Below, piece by piece: positions 1 to 12,422 of a stretch of DNA of 64,000 bases. The stretch is from Archegozetes longisetosus (Eukaryota; Arthropoda; Arachnida; Sarcoptiformes; Trhypochthoniidae). Under the pieces are notes generated by a model, which made no database searches, was not told where the DNA came from, and saw nothing but the letters and a program-made list of their open reading frames with translations. The stretch covers positions 744,001-808,000 of the forward strand of contig JAEMBT020000001.1 in NCBI GenBank assembly GCA_018873245.2. The letters are read 5' to 3'. Position numbers and translations under genes: made by a program. Every line of letters starts with the position of its first letter. Position 1 is the stretch's first letter.

Positions 1-3000
1 AATATATGAGATAACGAAAATATTTGAATCGTGTCAACACTAACAGGTATTGTAGTATTCGCACTCAAACAATTTAACTTTAACTTTATTTTACGTAAAA
101 TAACAATTAATATAACGTTTACGCAATTGTTTCATCACTGATAGTACGAAATGACAAATAAATTGGAAAGAAATGCCAAATATTCGATATACTAATAGAA
201 ATGATTGAACCAAAAATTCAAATAAGAGGTGTTTCTCAGGCTCTCAATGCGCACAACTTATCAAAGAATGACTGAACAAAAAATTTGCCGATAATAAAAA
301 TATTTGATACCAGCATTACATACAATAATAAAATAGTTAAACTGAAATCAACATTTGTTCCTATTTGAAAATTTTTATGTTTTATTAATGACCAAATATG
401 CAAAAAATGTACCTTATTTTAGACACAGCCTAATTCTACTCAAACCATCATTAATAGGACCACATTAGAGGTGCACAAACCTAACAACCACTGGAATCAA
501 GTTTGCAAATATTCGATGAGTTAACTAATTATATAAATGAGTCAAACTGAATGTCCCCTGCGTCATGTTTAGTAAAATAAAAGGCGCAAGTCTTTCATAA
601 TCAAAACATTGAGACTCAAATAACTAAAATAGTTTTGCACAAAAGCAAATGACAGATAAACAACGTTAAAAATGACATTCAATACATAAACATTTACTTT
701 TATATCATTTGTTTTATTTACTTTGAAGACAAGTTCATTTCGCAATTTTGGAGTCCAAGTCTTGAACAAATCAAGTCCAATTTGAACTATTTTATTAAAC
801 ATTATCTAAGACTCAGATATTCTACAATTGACCTGAAGTCAAACTAACGACTGATTGACTTGTGAAACATTAAAACCATAATTTTTGTAGTAAAAATCTA
901 GATCAAAAGTATGACGAACAAAATAACAGTTCATCATTTAGTGCAATCGTAATAAAAACATAAATTATTTGTTTAGTGTTTAGCGAATAGTGTTTATTCA
1001 ATTTATGAGTTATATATCAGTTTGAAATATTATCTCAACTGAATCTAATGCGTGGGAACGAGACACCGACTAATTCATTATTTAGGGGCGTCCAAACTAA
1101 ATCTAAAAAATTATAAAAAAAAAGTATTTCTTAAAATAGTTTTCTATTTCTAAGTGAAATACTCTAAGTTTTGTTTCAAGATCAATAAATAATAAGCTAA
1201 TAAAAGTTTCGAGTGAACGATCCAAGTAGGAAAGAGTAAAAGACACAAGTGAAGCACAATGTGGACAATTTTGGGAAAGTATTGTTTTACAGGAAATCAA
1301 TTAAGTGGCAGTGAATTGCAAGCAATCAATTTGAGTGCTTTTTATTTAATACGTAAAGTTTTAGCAGTACTAATAAATCAGAGCTCACTCCAAACACTTA
1401 AATTGCTTTAAATAAACTAAATTATAGTAAAACGTTGTGTCTTATCGTCTTATCTAAAATTAGATGTCCTGAAAATTCCTAACATTTTTCTAGTCACGTA
1501 CCATTTTTTGCTTATTTTTACATATGTGTAGTGAAAGGAATCGAATAATAATTTGAGGGAAGGGACCAAACAAAGTGTGCTCTCAAAATCAGTTTAAGGG
1601 AGAACTTGACGATACTTTCGGTGAGAGAGAGGGCTTCTATACTGCACTATATCAGTAGTATCGTAAGCAATCACAGACGACAGCATAACAATTCCCAACT
1701 TAATGCCGATATTTTGCACAACAATAAGATTTTCGACAATAGATCCAAAAAATCTTTAAAGTTTAGAGCTTAAAGTTGCGCACAATTTATAACATTATGT
1801 CTATGGTCCATGAGAAAAGAATTTCTAAACTTTTTAGATAACTACCAAAAGCTGTCGACATTGGACTACTTGAAATCTAAAATATTTGCGGCAATAGCAA
1901 TACAAATACGTGACCGTAAATCGTATTGAAAGCAATTTGCAATTATCAGAAAGTTTCAAATTCAGATCATGTCTGTCTCATATGAGTTATTGGTTTTAAG
2001 TTGAAATAATTATAAGAATAATTAAAAATGTGAGAATAGAAACCAATCAGCAATTGATTTATTGGCAAAAAATAACTCCATCAAAATTATAATTCATACA
2101 ACAAGAGGCATATCATTTTGGCGAATCCATTTATCATAAAAACCTCAAACTATAAGTTGCCATTAGTTTAATGGACAAAAAGCTTCTTAAAACAAGACAA
2201 AAGTTGGTTATAATTAGATTCAATTTATGTTCTTTTTTTGCGTTAATTATAAGCTATTCGTAGGTGTTCAACATTTTGAGCTCAATTATCGAACATAATT
2301 AATATCTGATGAAAATTTAAATAATTATTAGTTAAGAAGTCATAATGAAAATGGCAACAATTATGTCTTAACCCATTTTGATTGATCGACAATATGAATG
2401 GCTTGAAAGAAATAATACTTATATTAATTAACTTTTTATATGCCTTCAGAAGTTGTTTTGTTAAGAGGAACAGATGCGGAAAAGTTTTCTTAATTGCAAT
2501 CAATTATTATTGTTCTGTTAAAGTAGAGTATATTCAGTAGACTAAACATCTTATATTGAGTTAATGCGAATAGAAATCATTTCAATAGATTTGCAACGAT
2601 AATAGTAAAGTTGTCTTCAAATCGGAAGAGAGATTAAAGCATAAGTGTTTCGCATCAGATGGAAAGCTGTGTTAATAAAAAACGCTTCCAATAAGTTGTG
2701 CAACACAACTTTTATAAAGTTAGGAAACAATGGTTTCCACGTTTTTGTTGCAATAATAATCAGAGATGAACCATTATGTCAGCTCTTTCTAATGTTTATG
2801 CATCACTTGCTTTGGCTCATAGCAACTCAAACCAATAACAAACACAACATACTATTTAAGCTTAAATTAATCAAATGATCGCACAATAATTTGTACTATT
2901 TTGCTATACCAAATGTAGCTTCACTTTTACTTAACGTTTATTTAATAGCGTTTTACACTTTTAATGCTTTCATTCAAATTCTAAACCGTTTTAAATTACA

Positions 3001-6000
3001 ATTATTTGTTTGAATAATAGCAGAATGAAAATAGGATTTCATTTCATATTTTTGAATACTTTATTTTTGTTAAAATATGGAAAAAAAACTTCGTTTAAAC
3101 CAAAGTCTGATACATAAAGAGCTAAACAGAGGAAAAATGAGCCAATAAAATAACACAAAACCACATATTATTCTAACATGAATTCGAGTATAATTAAGTT
3201 ATGAAAATTTGATTTGAGCTGAAAAGGAAAGTTTTGGGGCTAGTATGGGAGCCTTTACAAAAAGCTTCATTGAAATGATCTAAGTTTTTAGGGTAAACCA
3301 AGTCAATTTTTAAAGTAGCACTCAGTACGTGTGAAAAAATTAAAAATTCACAATTTCAAATTCCTTAGCCCTGACATAATAAAAAAGAGGAGAGAATTAG
3401 TCTCCATTAAAATGCGACTTTTGATTACATAATTACTTTAATGAGTCAATGTTTGTGTTTTACTTTAGAGAAATTAAAGACAATTAAAACATAAACTTGT
3501 GGCTTAACGAGCATTGAAAATAACTAAGAAAGGCGTTGTCGCTAAAAGCTGTAGCCTTACCATCGTTTCATGAAATCATGAGTAACACATAATTCATGCT
3601 TAAATTACATCACTTTTTTGGTATGAATATGATTGTAGCATCAACAGCACAAAGGATAGCCTAATCTAAACAATGATTTTCATGCTTAAAAAGAAAGACA
3701 AAACCGTTCAGTTCCGAGAATTTCAGACAAAGTAAAATATTTTTCACAAAATTTGTTTAACCTTAGACTGACTTTGGTTACGGTCCTGATGCAATCGACT
3801 GCAAACTCCAGTCATTATATGAGATTAAACGGAAACTACGACAAAAGAATTTGTACTGACAAATCATTCAAATTCAGTTATATCCGGCTTTTTGACAAAA
3901 TCTATTTTAGTAACTGGTGTCAAGTTTTCAAATGCCATTATTTATTTAAATTGGATCTAAGTAATTCAGTCGTTATTTTCTTATGCAACAGCGAATAATC
4001 ATAAATATTTATTCACCATAAAAGATCTCCAGATATTCTGCTCATTAATGTAAACTGAAGCATAATGCAAGTTAAACAAAAAATAGATATTTATCTGATC
4101 GATTTCAAGGTATTATTCATACTCTTCTGTTGAAGTAAATGACTGCAAACACTTTAAGCGAAAACAATTAATTTTCAACTGAGTCATGAATTTTTTTAAT
4201 GAAACATCGGATAACAATTTTTAAAAGTTCGATTAATTCATCCTCGATTATCGATAAGATGAAGCGATTCAAGCTAAAAACGTGCTCAAAAGATAAAATG
4301 ACAAAGCGATCAAAGTCTGCATTTTTGTTCTATCTGATTAACAGATATTTTCTAACGAATATCATTTGGAGGACAATCGGGAGGGGAATCTTCGCAGTGA
4401 TGTCATCACTATTTAAAAGATTGTTTTAAAGATAGTAAAACAGTTATTAATTTAGTAGAAAATGATTTTTTCAAATGAAATGTAAAAACAACATGTTTTT
4501 CAAGTCATTTTGGAGACTGACAATCAATATTGAACTAAAGTATTTAAGTCCGTTTCAAACGCAAAATATGTTATTTGGCTGAAAAACAAACAAAACTGAT
4601 GAGAAAACAAAGTTAGCGTTTGACCATTTGGTTAGACATTAATCTGTTTAGAGAAGGTTTCCAATATCTGTGAAATCGGAGACTGAGTGAAAAGTGGGCA
4701 GAGGTTAGCAGCAATCAAATGGTATTGAGATAGAGTGCTATCTCGCAAAAGTGCAATTCAAAGGAAAGGCAAGAAAGAAGAGAAAATAAGACTAAAGTTT
4801 AAAGTGATTTAAAAGATATATGATGTCTTTATTCAAATTACACTAACTATTCTACACTTGATTTGACATTTCGTGCGCAAATGGCTTTCATTCGAATAAA
4901 TGAAATTCAATACTATTCATAATAGACATTAAACTCGCAATAAATTAGGAGTTATTATGACAAATAACTGCTATTACTGTTTCAATGCTTTTAGAAGTAG
5001 TTACCTATCTATGGATAGGATAGACAACAAATCAAACGGAAGCAATATTTGTTCGCAAAATCAAATGCAAAAAACTTGTTTTCAGTCATAGTCTGACATA
5101 AGTAAATATTATAGCAGTCATTTATTTAATTGATTCAATGAGAACCTACTTTGAAAATGTTCATCTTGCAAATGGATTCCAAATAAAATATTCATTTTTT
5201 AATTCAGCTAAAGGCACAAAACTCTTACTTCAGATTAATTCATCTCAAAAGCATTTTTAATACAACATTTTTTTAAATAAATAATCAGAGCGTAAGGCAA
5301 ACGCTTTTATAATAAATCGATTCTTCTTGCGATTGATTTAGAGGTTAAACTAATTTATTGTTAATAATTTTTTGGCCTCAAATGCGTTATTTGGGTCTGT
5401 TTTTAGGTGTGCGATAGTATGAAATAGTGGGTCAAAATTTCACAATTATGGTAATTTGACAAGACAGAAAAGTTCAATTTAAATATTTTGAACCAATTTC
5501 AAATTATGTAAAAGACCACTTGAAAACAATATTGAAATTAGTGTCTCTCAATCTAAGTGCAGAGTGAAACCAACAAAATTATTTTCACTAAACTCAGTCA
5601 ATTTGATAATTAGAGAAACATTTAATTCGTTTCATATAAACAATTCTTAATCTTAAGTCAAATATAACTTTGAAGTAATCGAGTAGAGTTCAAACGTTTG
5701 TAACGTGAAGAAAAAGAACTGCAATCAAACAAGTAATCAATTATTAGTATCGAAGAAGTCATTAATATAATAGTCCGGAAGTGAAAAGGATTTAACACAA
5801 TAAAAGGACGTCAATATAACTTATTGATAATGAAGTTATTATGTCTGGAAAATATACCCAATAATAAATAAACAGCACAAATATAAAGTTAGCAGAAAAT
5901 GATAAGATACGAACAAAGTTGTTTGCACGAGAGTAGTTGCCCTTTTCATTGGCGTTAATAGTTTATAAATTACTCAATCTCAACCATCGATTCGCGAGAA

Positions 6001-7277
6001 CTTCTTAAGACTAACACTAACTCTGCCATTAGTGAGGGAAATGCCTTCTTTTAGCGTATCAAGTAAATTGATAAATGTCAAAATTGATTACTATTTGAAA
6101 AAAATGCTCATCATCTTAAAATATATTTTCATAGAACGTTAACACATGAACTTGCATCAGATCACAAGTACTCATATAGTGACAAGTTCTTGGAGAACAC
6201 TTCATACAGAAAATAATAACAGTATTTGAAGATTAAATCACAATAATTATAAAACTTTTTGAGGGTATTTCAAATAACTTGAAAACCTATACATACGTCA
6301 ACGTTAAGAACATTATTTAGTGTAAAAACTGAATCTTAAATTCAATCATTTTTGATGTCAAGTTCTATAGTAAATATTGATTAACGTTTCAATTGAGACA
6401 TGCTCTAAGCTAGTTTCAGTTATATTAGTTATATTAAATGACAGTAATTATCATTAATACTAATTACATTTAATTCAAACATTCTCACGATTATATCAAA
6501 GTTTAGCTAATCAGAGAAAGGATTCAATGCTTTTTGCCTACAAGTTGTTTGTTTGTTTTCAATTGCTTAAGATTGCAATAATTCAAAGTAATTAACAATA
6601 TTGTAATCAAATATTATTAGAAAAATAAATTGTCGACTAAAAAAGTTTATTAACGCAATACTTCTTTGAAGTAATGTTTGTTTAGCGAAAGTGATGCTAA
6701 TATTGAAAACAAAATAAACAATAATTACGTCAACTCATTATTAAGAAATGAATAATTGAATGGATTGCTAGAAAAACAAGACAACTTGGCTTTAGTTAGC
6801 TTCAAACTTGGTTTCAAATTTCCTTAATATGATTCAGTACAAATATAAGTGTAGTTTAGTTCAAAAAAAGACGGTTGGACTTGATTAAAATGAACATTAA
6901 ATGAGTCTGCGACATCAGATTCGTTAACTGCAATCATACGTACAGTCTTTGCATTAAATAGTGTGTAATCTTATATAGTTAACATAAATTAGACATTAAT
7001 TCAGTCGTCAAATTATGCAAATTAGTTTAGATAAGTTAAAAATATATCCTTTTCAACCCATTCAGAAATAAGTATTTAATTGTGAAATAATCAGTTTTTT
7101 TGCCCGTTTTGATAATCAAAACGTTAGCTAGTACTAAACTTACTTTTACAACTTGTTGCTCAATAATACCTAAGATTTTTAAAAAGTTTATTCATATTTT
7201 ATCTAAACTAAGAGCGCGTAAAGCCATATATGACTAAATATTAATAATAGAATAGATTGAACTGAAAGTAAACTTAC
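1..7277 (-). other. First intron of par-3 (incomplete)
   Basis: AT-rich sequence with no exon, RNA gene or repeat array that I can support. The ORFs seen are short and lack ATG, splice context or family similarity. The stretch is interpreted as the 5' part of a long par-3 intron because the exon at 7278-7397 ends in a clean donor pointing this way. Confidence 0.5.
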
Positions 7278-7397
7278 TTTAGAGGTGGCTTTTTTGTATC
7301 GATCAATCGCTAAATTGATGACATCTCTCACTTTGATGTTTCCCTCACCCACCGGAACAATACAACGAACTTCACCAAAATTTATAATAACTTTCAT
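7278..7397 (-). CDS. par-3: Par-3/Bazooka polarity protein, first coding exon (partial gene)
   Basis: This 40-codon exon begins MKVIINFGEVRCIVPVGEGN and ends in YKKATSK, directly before a GTAAGT donor (phase 0). It matches the start of the N-terminal oligomerisation domain (CR1) of Par-3/Bazooka: an MKV-start beta strand, a V-P-x-G-x-G turn, then an amphipathic helix ending in a basic YKK. Par-3 is the scaffold of the apical Par-3/Par-6/aPKC complex, and CR1 drives its self-assembly at the cortex. The start is the first ATG and no upstream in-frame extension is needed. All remaining exons (rest of CR1, PDZ domains) must lie beyond position 1, so the first intron is longer than 7.2 kb. Identification rests on one short exon, so it is good but not certain. 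Confidence 0.72.
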
Positions 7398-8918
7398 TAT
7401 TCAACACTAAACACAACGAATATTATTATAAACTTTTTCTTCTCTTATTCCTGATTATAAACTTTTTTTGATGATATATTAATAACACTTTTATCGATCA
7501 CATCATTATTTTCCTAACAAATTATTTATCAAAACAATGACAAAAACTTTTCATTCATTTGTTGTCAAACAAATAGTCGACAAATCATCGATGAATTTCT
7601 TGTCAATAAAAGCCATCCCTTCGTTTGATTAATTGACGGATGACTTCAGGTATCAACAGTTTGTATTCCAAAATAATTCTCTGATAAATAAGATTGTTTT
7701 AATTTGAATTTTCAAACAATGTTAGAAAATCATGTGAAACATCAACAAAGAGGTTATGGAATCGAGTGATAATCAATTGACTGGCTAATTATTATAATTT
7801 ATTATTAGTTACGAAGAAAGCATGGATTCAAAATAGCTTTAAATGAACACAAACACTCATTTAGATTAAAATAACAATAATTTTGAAGAGAAGGTTGAAT
7901 TGACTTTCAATCGTTCAAATCGTGTTGTGATTCGAGAGTTTCACTAAAAAAGTTCAAAATAATTATAAAAATTCTTATTTTTAGAAATCGATCACAACTT
8001 TAATAATATTTTATCGAAAACGTGTTATTATTTGAGGAAATGTTCGTTTTTTCTAACTAGAAGTCAACTGAAAAACAGGTAATAATAAGTGAAGACATGT
8101 TTCGTGTGTTTCACTCAATGGTTAACACAATTCCTAACGTTTTGCTGAACGCAATCGTCAGTCAATTGGCGGAAACGAGTCTAACATTGAGTTAAACGTA
8201 AATGAGAGCCAATACTATGAATGAGTCAATAGCAGTAATACTGGTCTGGAGTGAAGTGGAGAAGAGATTCGAGTTATTTTCGCCATATTTTTGAAACAGA
8301 GCTGAGAAAAGAGCTGAACGCAATTCGTTTTGACAAAGCCCTCTATTTTCAAAATAAGGTTTACGGACACTGAAAACAACTTTTTTGATTGGCTTAAAGC
8401 GTTTGGTTGAGTCAAACTGCGACTCGACTCACTGCTTAGTGACGTATCCCTTCACTGACAGGTGGTCTCACTCTCCAAAAACGTTTTCTTTTCTAAAACC
8501 TGTTCAGGCTTTGGTTGACATCTGTCTTGCAACTAAAAAGTTTCTCAAACTTTTCTAAAACTTTTTAATCCTAGATCAAAACAAAACAGTACTTTTCGAT
8601 AATCAAGTTATTAATTACAAATGAAAATTGTTTAGTCAGAACAACAGACTCTAAAGTAAAGCTCAGGTTTAACGGACTCAGATCTAAATTTATATAATTT
8701 TGTTTAATTACAACTACAGCCAAATCCTTAATACAGAGATGAGTTTGTTTTAAATTAAACTAACTTTTAAACTACTTATCATTTAACTATAGAATTATGA
8801 AATTTACCGTTGATGAAAGGCGCGTGTATTCAACACTATCATGAGGTATTGATTTTATAACGATTTCGAGTAATTCAAAGTTAGCACTCTTTTTCACTCA
8901 ACCGTCGACTGTTCCAAA
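7398..8918. other. Intergenic region between divergent par-3 and the polycystin-like gene
   Basis: No coding exon is visible. It separates two genes transcribed away from each other, so it should hold both promoters. I cannot name a specific core element. Confidence 0.4.
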
Positions 8919-10829
8919 ATGTGGACTTATTTATTATTTTCATCGCTCTTTCTGGCAATTTTTGCAAACAGTAACAAGTACAGAAAAGAAATAGAATCTA
9001 TTTGCAGAGATTGGAAGGATGGTGGAAATTTTTCTAAATTAGCGACTCTTACGCTAAAACTTTCAAATCACAATATAATTGGGTTTCACTTAACACGCAA
9101 TTATTGTAAAGATAAGTTTGGTTGGGGAACAAATACAAATGTACCAACAGGATTGACCACTTATTTGGTTGACGAATACCTCTTCTTTTATATCACATTG
9201 TCTGATGAGATTTCAAACAAAAGTCCAAAATTTGATATTGTCTTGACGAGAGAAGTGATTCCTAAAGAAAACTGCAAGTTTTTATTGGTCGTTTGGTTGA
9301 ATCAAATGTCAAGAATAGAGTCACATTCGGAATATCACTATCATATTGAATACCAAATCTCTCGTATAAGTGGTTCAGATAAGACCAAACATTTTCACGC
9401 ATCTGTTGAGAAAAATGATCAAATTATATTCGAAGACCAATCATTTAAATCTGAAACAAACACAAAGATTACTATTAATATTATCGGTAGAAATTCGAGT
9501 TCAGTTTTTCGAAACAGTCATCTCAGTATAAATGGATCCTATATTTTATTTTGCGCTAAAAGTGGTGATTCTAAGTCTTCAAAATACTCGATCGATGGAT
9601 GTAGACCTAAATTGATTAAAAACAATGATATAATCTGTGAATGTGAGAGAAGGAGTAAAGAATATGCGGTAACACAAATACTGATGACTGCGTCCTGGAT
9701 TATATTCGCTATCCTATTCTTCTTTCCCTTCCTGTTGGCAGTTTTTCATATAGATAAAAGGAAAAGCTTACCACTTCTTATATTTTCATCTTGTAACTTC
9801 AAAACTGCTCGGTTTAGATATAGAATAATATTAAGATTGGGTAAAGCATCGCAAAATTTTCATTTAGAAAACTCCTACATTGATGTTGAATTTTTTAGTC
9901 AACAAAAAGAAAGTTTAGGTCAACTTTTAATCTTAGTTATAATCATTTTTAATTTAGACTTGAACTTTATTTTTATTAAATTTAAGTCTTTTTTAGGACC
10001 TGCTCTGAGATTTTCTTCAGGTCTATTGAAGAATAAATTTATGTGTGATGTACCGATCTATATGTTTAGATTGACTAAAATTCCCGAAATAAACAAAGTT
10101 CATTGCAGTCACTCTGGTCCAAGTAATGCGCGAATTTTCCTGTTCGGAATCTCTGTTGAAAATCTATCTGAACAGACAGAAGTTGACGAAAGTTTTAGCA
10201 AACAATATAAGGTTCACAACTATATTGTTAGAGATATCCGAAGACTAGACGCTATTCTAAAAGACAAGGACGAAAACGGAAATCAAGAAATGGAGATTAT
10301 ATCAGAGGATATTCTAGCTGGTTATAGACTTTCATATCATCAAATCGTTTGGTTGTTGTTTGTCATCTTCACAATAATTGCATGTTTTTGCTTTTCATTT
10401 CCATCTCCTATATATCGATATGGATTAGATGATACTTTTGTTTCAGTAGTTGTGGCCATTCTTATTGGCGGACCAATTGGTGCATTCATTATTTATTCGG
10501 CCAAATATTTAGACAAAAAAGAACTAATGCAAAAACTTTCAATGAGTTCGGATCGAAGGTTGACAAAAATAAAATATGCCAATTATGGTTCAACAGTAAT
10601 TCTATCGTTCGTAATTTGTTTACTAATAATCTGGTTTGCACAATACCAGCACACAATAGAATCGTTTTATTGGTTTAGCGCAACTTTTTGTTCTTATTCC
10701 ATATTTGTATCTGTTTGGATATTATTATCTCATCTGAATTGTATGCAAAAGTCTATTCAAGAAGAAGACACATTCTGTGAAAGTGTGTCTAATATTGACA
10801 GTTCTCATAGTTCTCACGGTTTTCATTAG
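8919..10829 (+). CDS. Short polycystin-1-like membrane protein (GPS-like, TM1, PLAT, TM2-5)
   Basis: The open frame encodes 636 residues. Residues 1-17 are a signal peptide. Residues about 18-245 are an extracellular Cys-containing region. A C-E-C motif just before the first membrane segment (TM1, about 252-276) resembles the GPS end of a GAIN domain. Residues about 290-430 have a PLAT-like pattern, with paired hydrophobic strands and a KVHCSHSGPSNARIFLFGIS segment. Four more membrane helices follow (about 472-493, 505-530, 553-575, 585-610). This is the order of the first half of the polycystin-1 membrane region, without the channel-like TM6-11. A 78-nt AT-rich stretch at 9919-9996 (GTCAAC...TTTTTTAG) could be an in-frame intron; removing it tightens the PLAT domain and gives 610 residues. 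The start ATG is in an AAAATG context. The family call is from pattern only. Confidence 0.6.
   Translation: MWTYLLFSSLFLAIFANSNKYRKEIESICRDWKDGGNFSKLATLTLKLSNHNIIGFHLTRNYCKDKFGWGTNTNVPTGLTTYLVDEYLFFYITLSDEISNKSPKFDIVLTREVIPKENCKFLLVVWLNQMSRIESHSEYHYHIEYQISRISGSDKTKHFHASVEKNDQIIFEDQSFKSETNTKITINIIGRNSSSVFRNSHLSINGSYILFCAKSGDSKSSKYSIDGCRPKLIKNNDIICECERRSKEYAVTQILMTASWIIFAILFFFPFLLAVFHIDKRKSLPLLIFSSCNFKTARFRYRIILRLGKASQNFHLENSYIDVEFFSQQKESLGQLLILVIIIFNLDLNFIFIKFKSFLGPALRFSSGLLKNKFMCDVPIYMFRLTKIPEINKVHCSHSGPSNARIFLFGISVENLSEQTEVDESFSKQYKVHNYIVRDIRRLDAILKDKDENGNQEMEIISEDILAGYRLSYHQIVWLLFVIFTIIACFCFSFPSPIYRYGLDDTFVSVVVAILIGGPIGAFIIYSAKYLDKKELMQKLSMSSDRRLTKIKYANYGSTVILSFVICLLIIWFAQYQHTIESFYWFSATFCSYSIFVSVWILLSHLNCMQKSIQEEDTFCESVSNIDSSHSSHGFH
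9919..9996 (+). other. Probable in-frame intron of the polycystin-like gene
   Basis: 78 nt, much more AT-rich than its flanks, starting with a weak GTCAAC donor and ending in TTTTTTAG. It is phase 1 on both sides, carries no stop, and its removal joins E-S-L to G-P-A inside the PLAT-like domain. It could be retained as coding sequence. Confidence 0.45.
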
Positions 10830-12422
10830 TTGCATAACAGTAGATCTAAAATTCTTGAAGCGTTGTTAATTCTGATAAAGAATTTTTAATTCATTAGTAT
10901 TTCATAATTTTTAAGTATTCACATGAAATAACTTAAAATTGATGTTAGTAATCGTATAGCATTTTAATATTAAAGTCTGATTATTTAATTGTTTGAATGA
11001 TTTCTGATAATTTTATAAAGATTAAAATTCTGTCGAAAAGGTAATTATCTCAAAGATCGAAGTTACAAAATTCAAAACTACTATATCTCTCTTTTGTACG
11101 TCTATTTATCTGGACTTTGGACTTGTCTTAGAAAGAGTGAAACTTTCTCAGATCAAAGAAGATTGTATACATCTAATGAAGCAGATATTAGCGAAAACAT
11201 AATAAATAAAATGCGGGCTGTAACAAAATGATTAGCCCAAATTTTTCCATTCGACAAGTCAAGATACTAAATAATATAAACTTTCAGTCTACAGTATAAT
11301 TTACCTCAGTATTCATAAGAGTTTCCCATTAGGCAGCTAGTTTGTCAGTTTCTTTACCTTAGCTTCGCTTATTGATATGCCGAACCACTTTGGCTACGTT
11401 CGTCCCAAATTCGCAAACTTTTTACCTTTTAGACCTCCTTTATCTGAGTTATCAGGTTCTAATCTGGAGGATTCAAGTTAGATTGATATGAAAAACGCGG
11501 TAAACACTGAAATATGATCAGTACCAACATGAAGAGTTATCGCTCGGCAATATAAACTTCGGCTCTCTTTCAATAGAACGCCTATAGTTTTGACACGTTT
11601 ATAATGAGCAGCGGCTGACAGCCGGCCCGAGCAAGTGTCATATTGAAATCCAGTCGTTCTCTAAATTGTTGTGATGAGCATCTGACTCTTCTCTGAGAAA
11701 GTGCAGAATCTGCCCAAACTTTGTGCAATCAGCAGTCTATCTGTTGCTTTGTCGCCAAATTTAGCTTAAATATTAATGAACGCCTGTCATTCCAATTCGG
11801 ACATGAGCCACGAACTTTCTGACATTGTTAAACGCTTTCTCAATATTAGAAAAACAATGAATCTGACAAAAGTAAATGTTGTGTTAGAAGATATAGTAGT
11901 ATGAAACTTTTTACTGGTGGACTCAATCAACAAGTTTTGAACTAATCACTTTGCAAGTATATATATGTCGAAATCGCTCTTTGCTTCGCATTTAAGTTTC
12001 ATTTCGAATATTAAGAAAATGATTGACGAGAATTTTGATATTGATTATAAAAATACAGATGAAGTTATGTACTGACCACACTAGAAGTGTATTTTGAACT
12101 TTTACAGGATTTTTCATTACTTTGGATTTTATTCAGAATCAAATCGCAACAATGAGAATCAAAAAGTAAATTACAGATAAACATACTATGGAAGAATAAA
12201 AAGTTGATCTTAATTCTAGAGAAGAAAGATAAACATGAAAGCGAATAAGTTCGTTTGTATTTTTACAATTATATAATATTCTGAGGGTGTTTTCAAAAGT
12301 AACATATATAAAATAAAATTAATAAAATAGAACTCAATATTTTACTCTTCACAACCGAATGATTAAACTTGTCAACTTAAATAACAAAATATTACAAGAA
12401 AACAAACAGAAATAACTTTTAA
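10830..12422. other. Intergenic region with a GC-richer, coding-like island
   Basis: Mostly AT-rich, but about 11340-11830 is GC-richer than all flanking DNA. It contains a good acceptor (TTCTTTACCTTAG before 11363) followed by a 34-codon ORF at 11377-11481, and blocks on both strands with coding-like composition broken by stops. No family is recognised. The island could be an orphan exon or a decayed gene. Confidence 0.3.
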
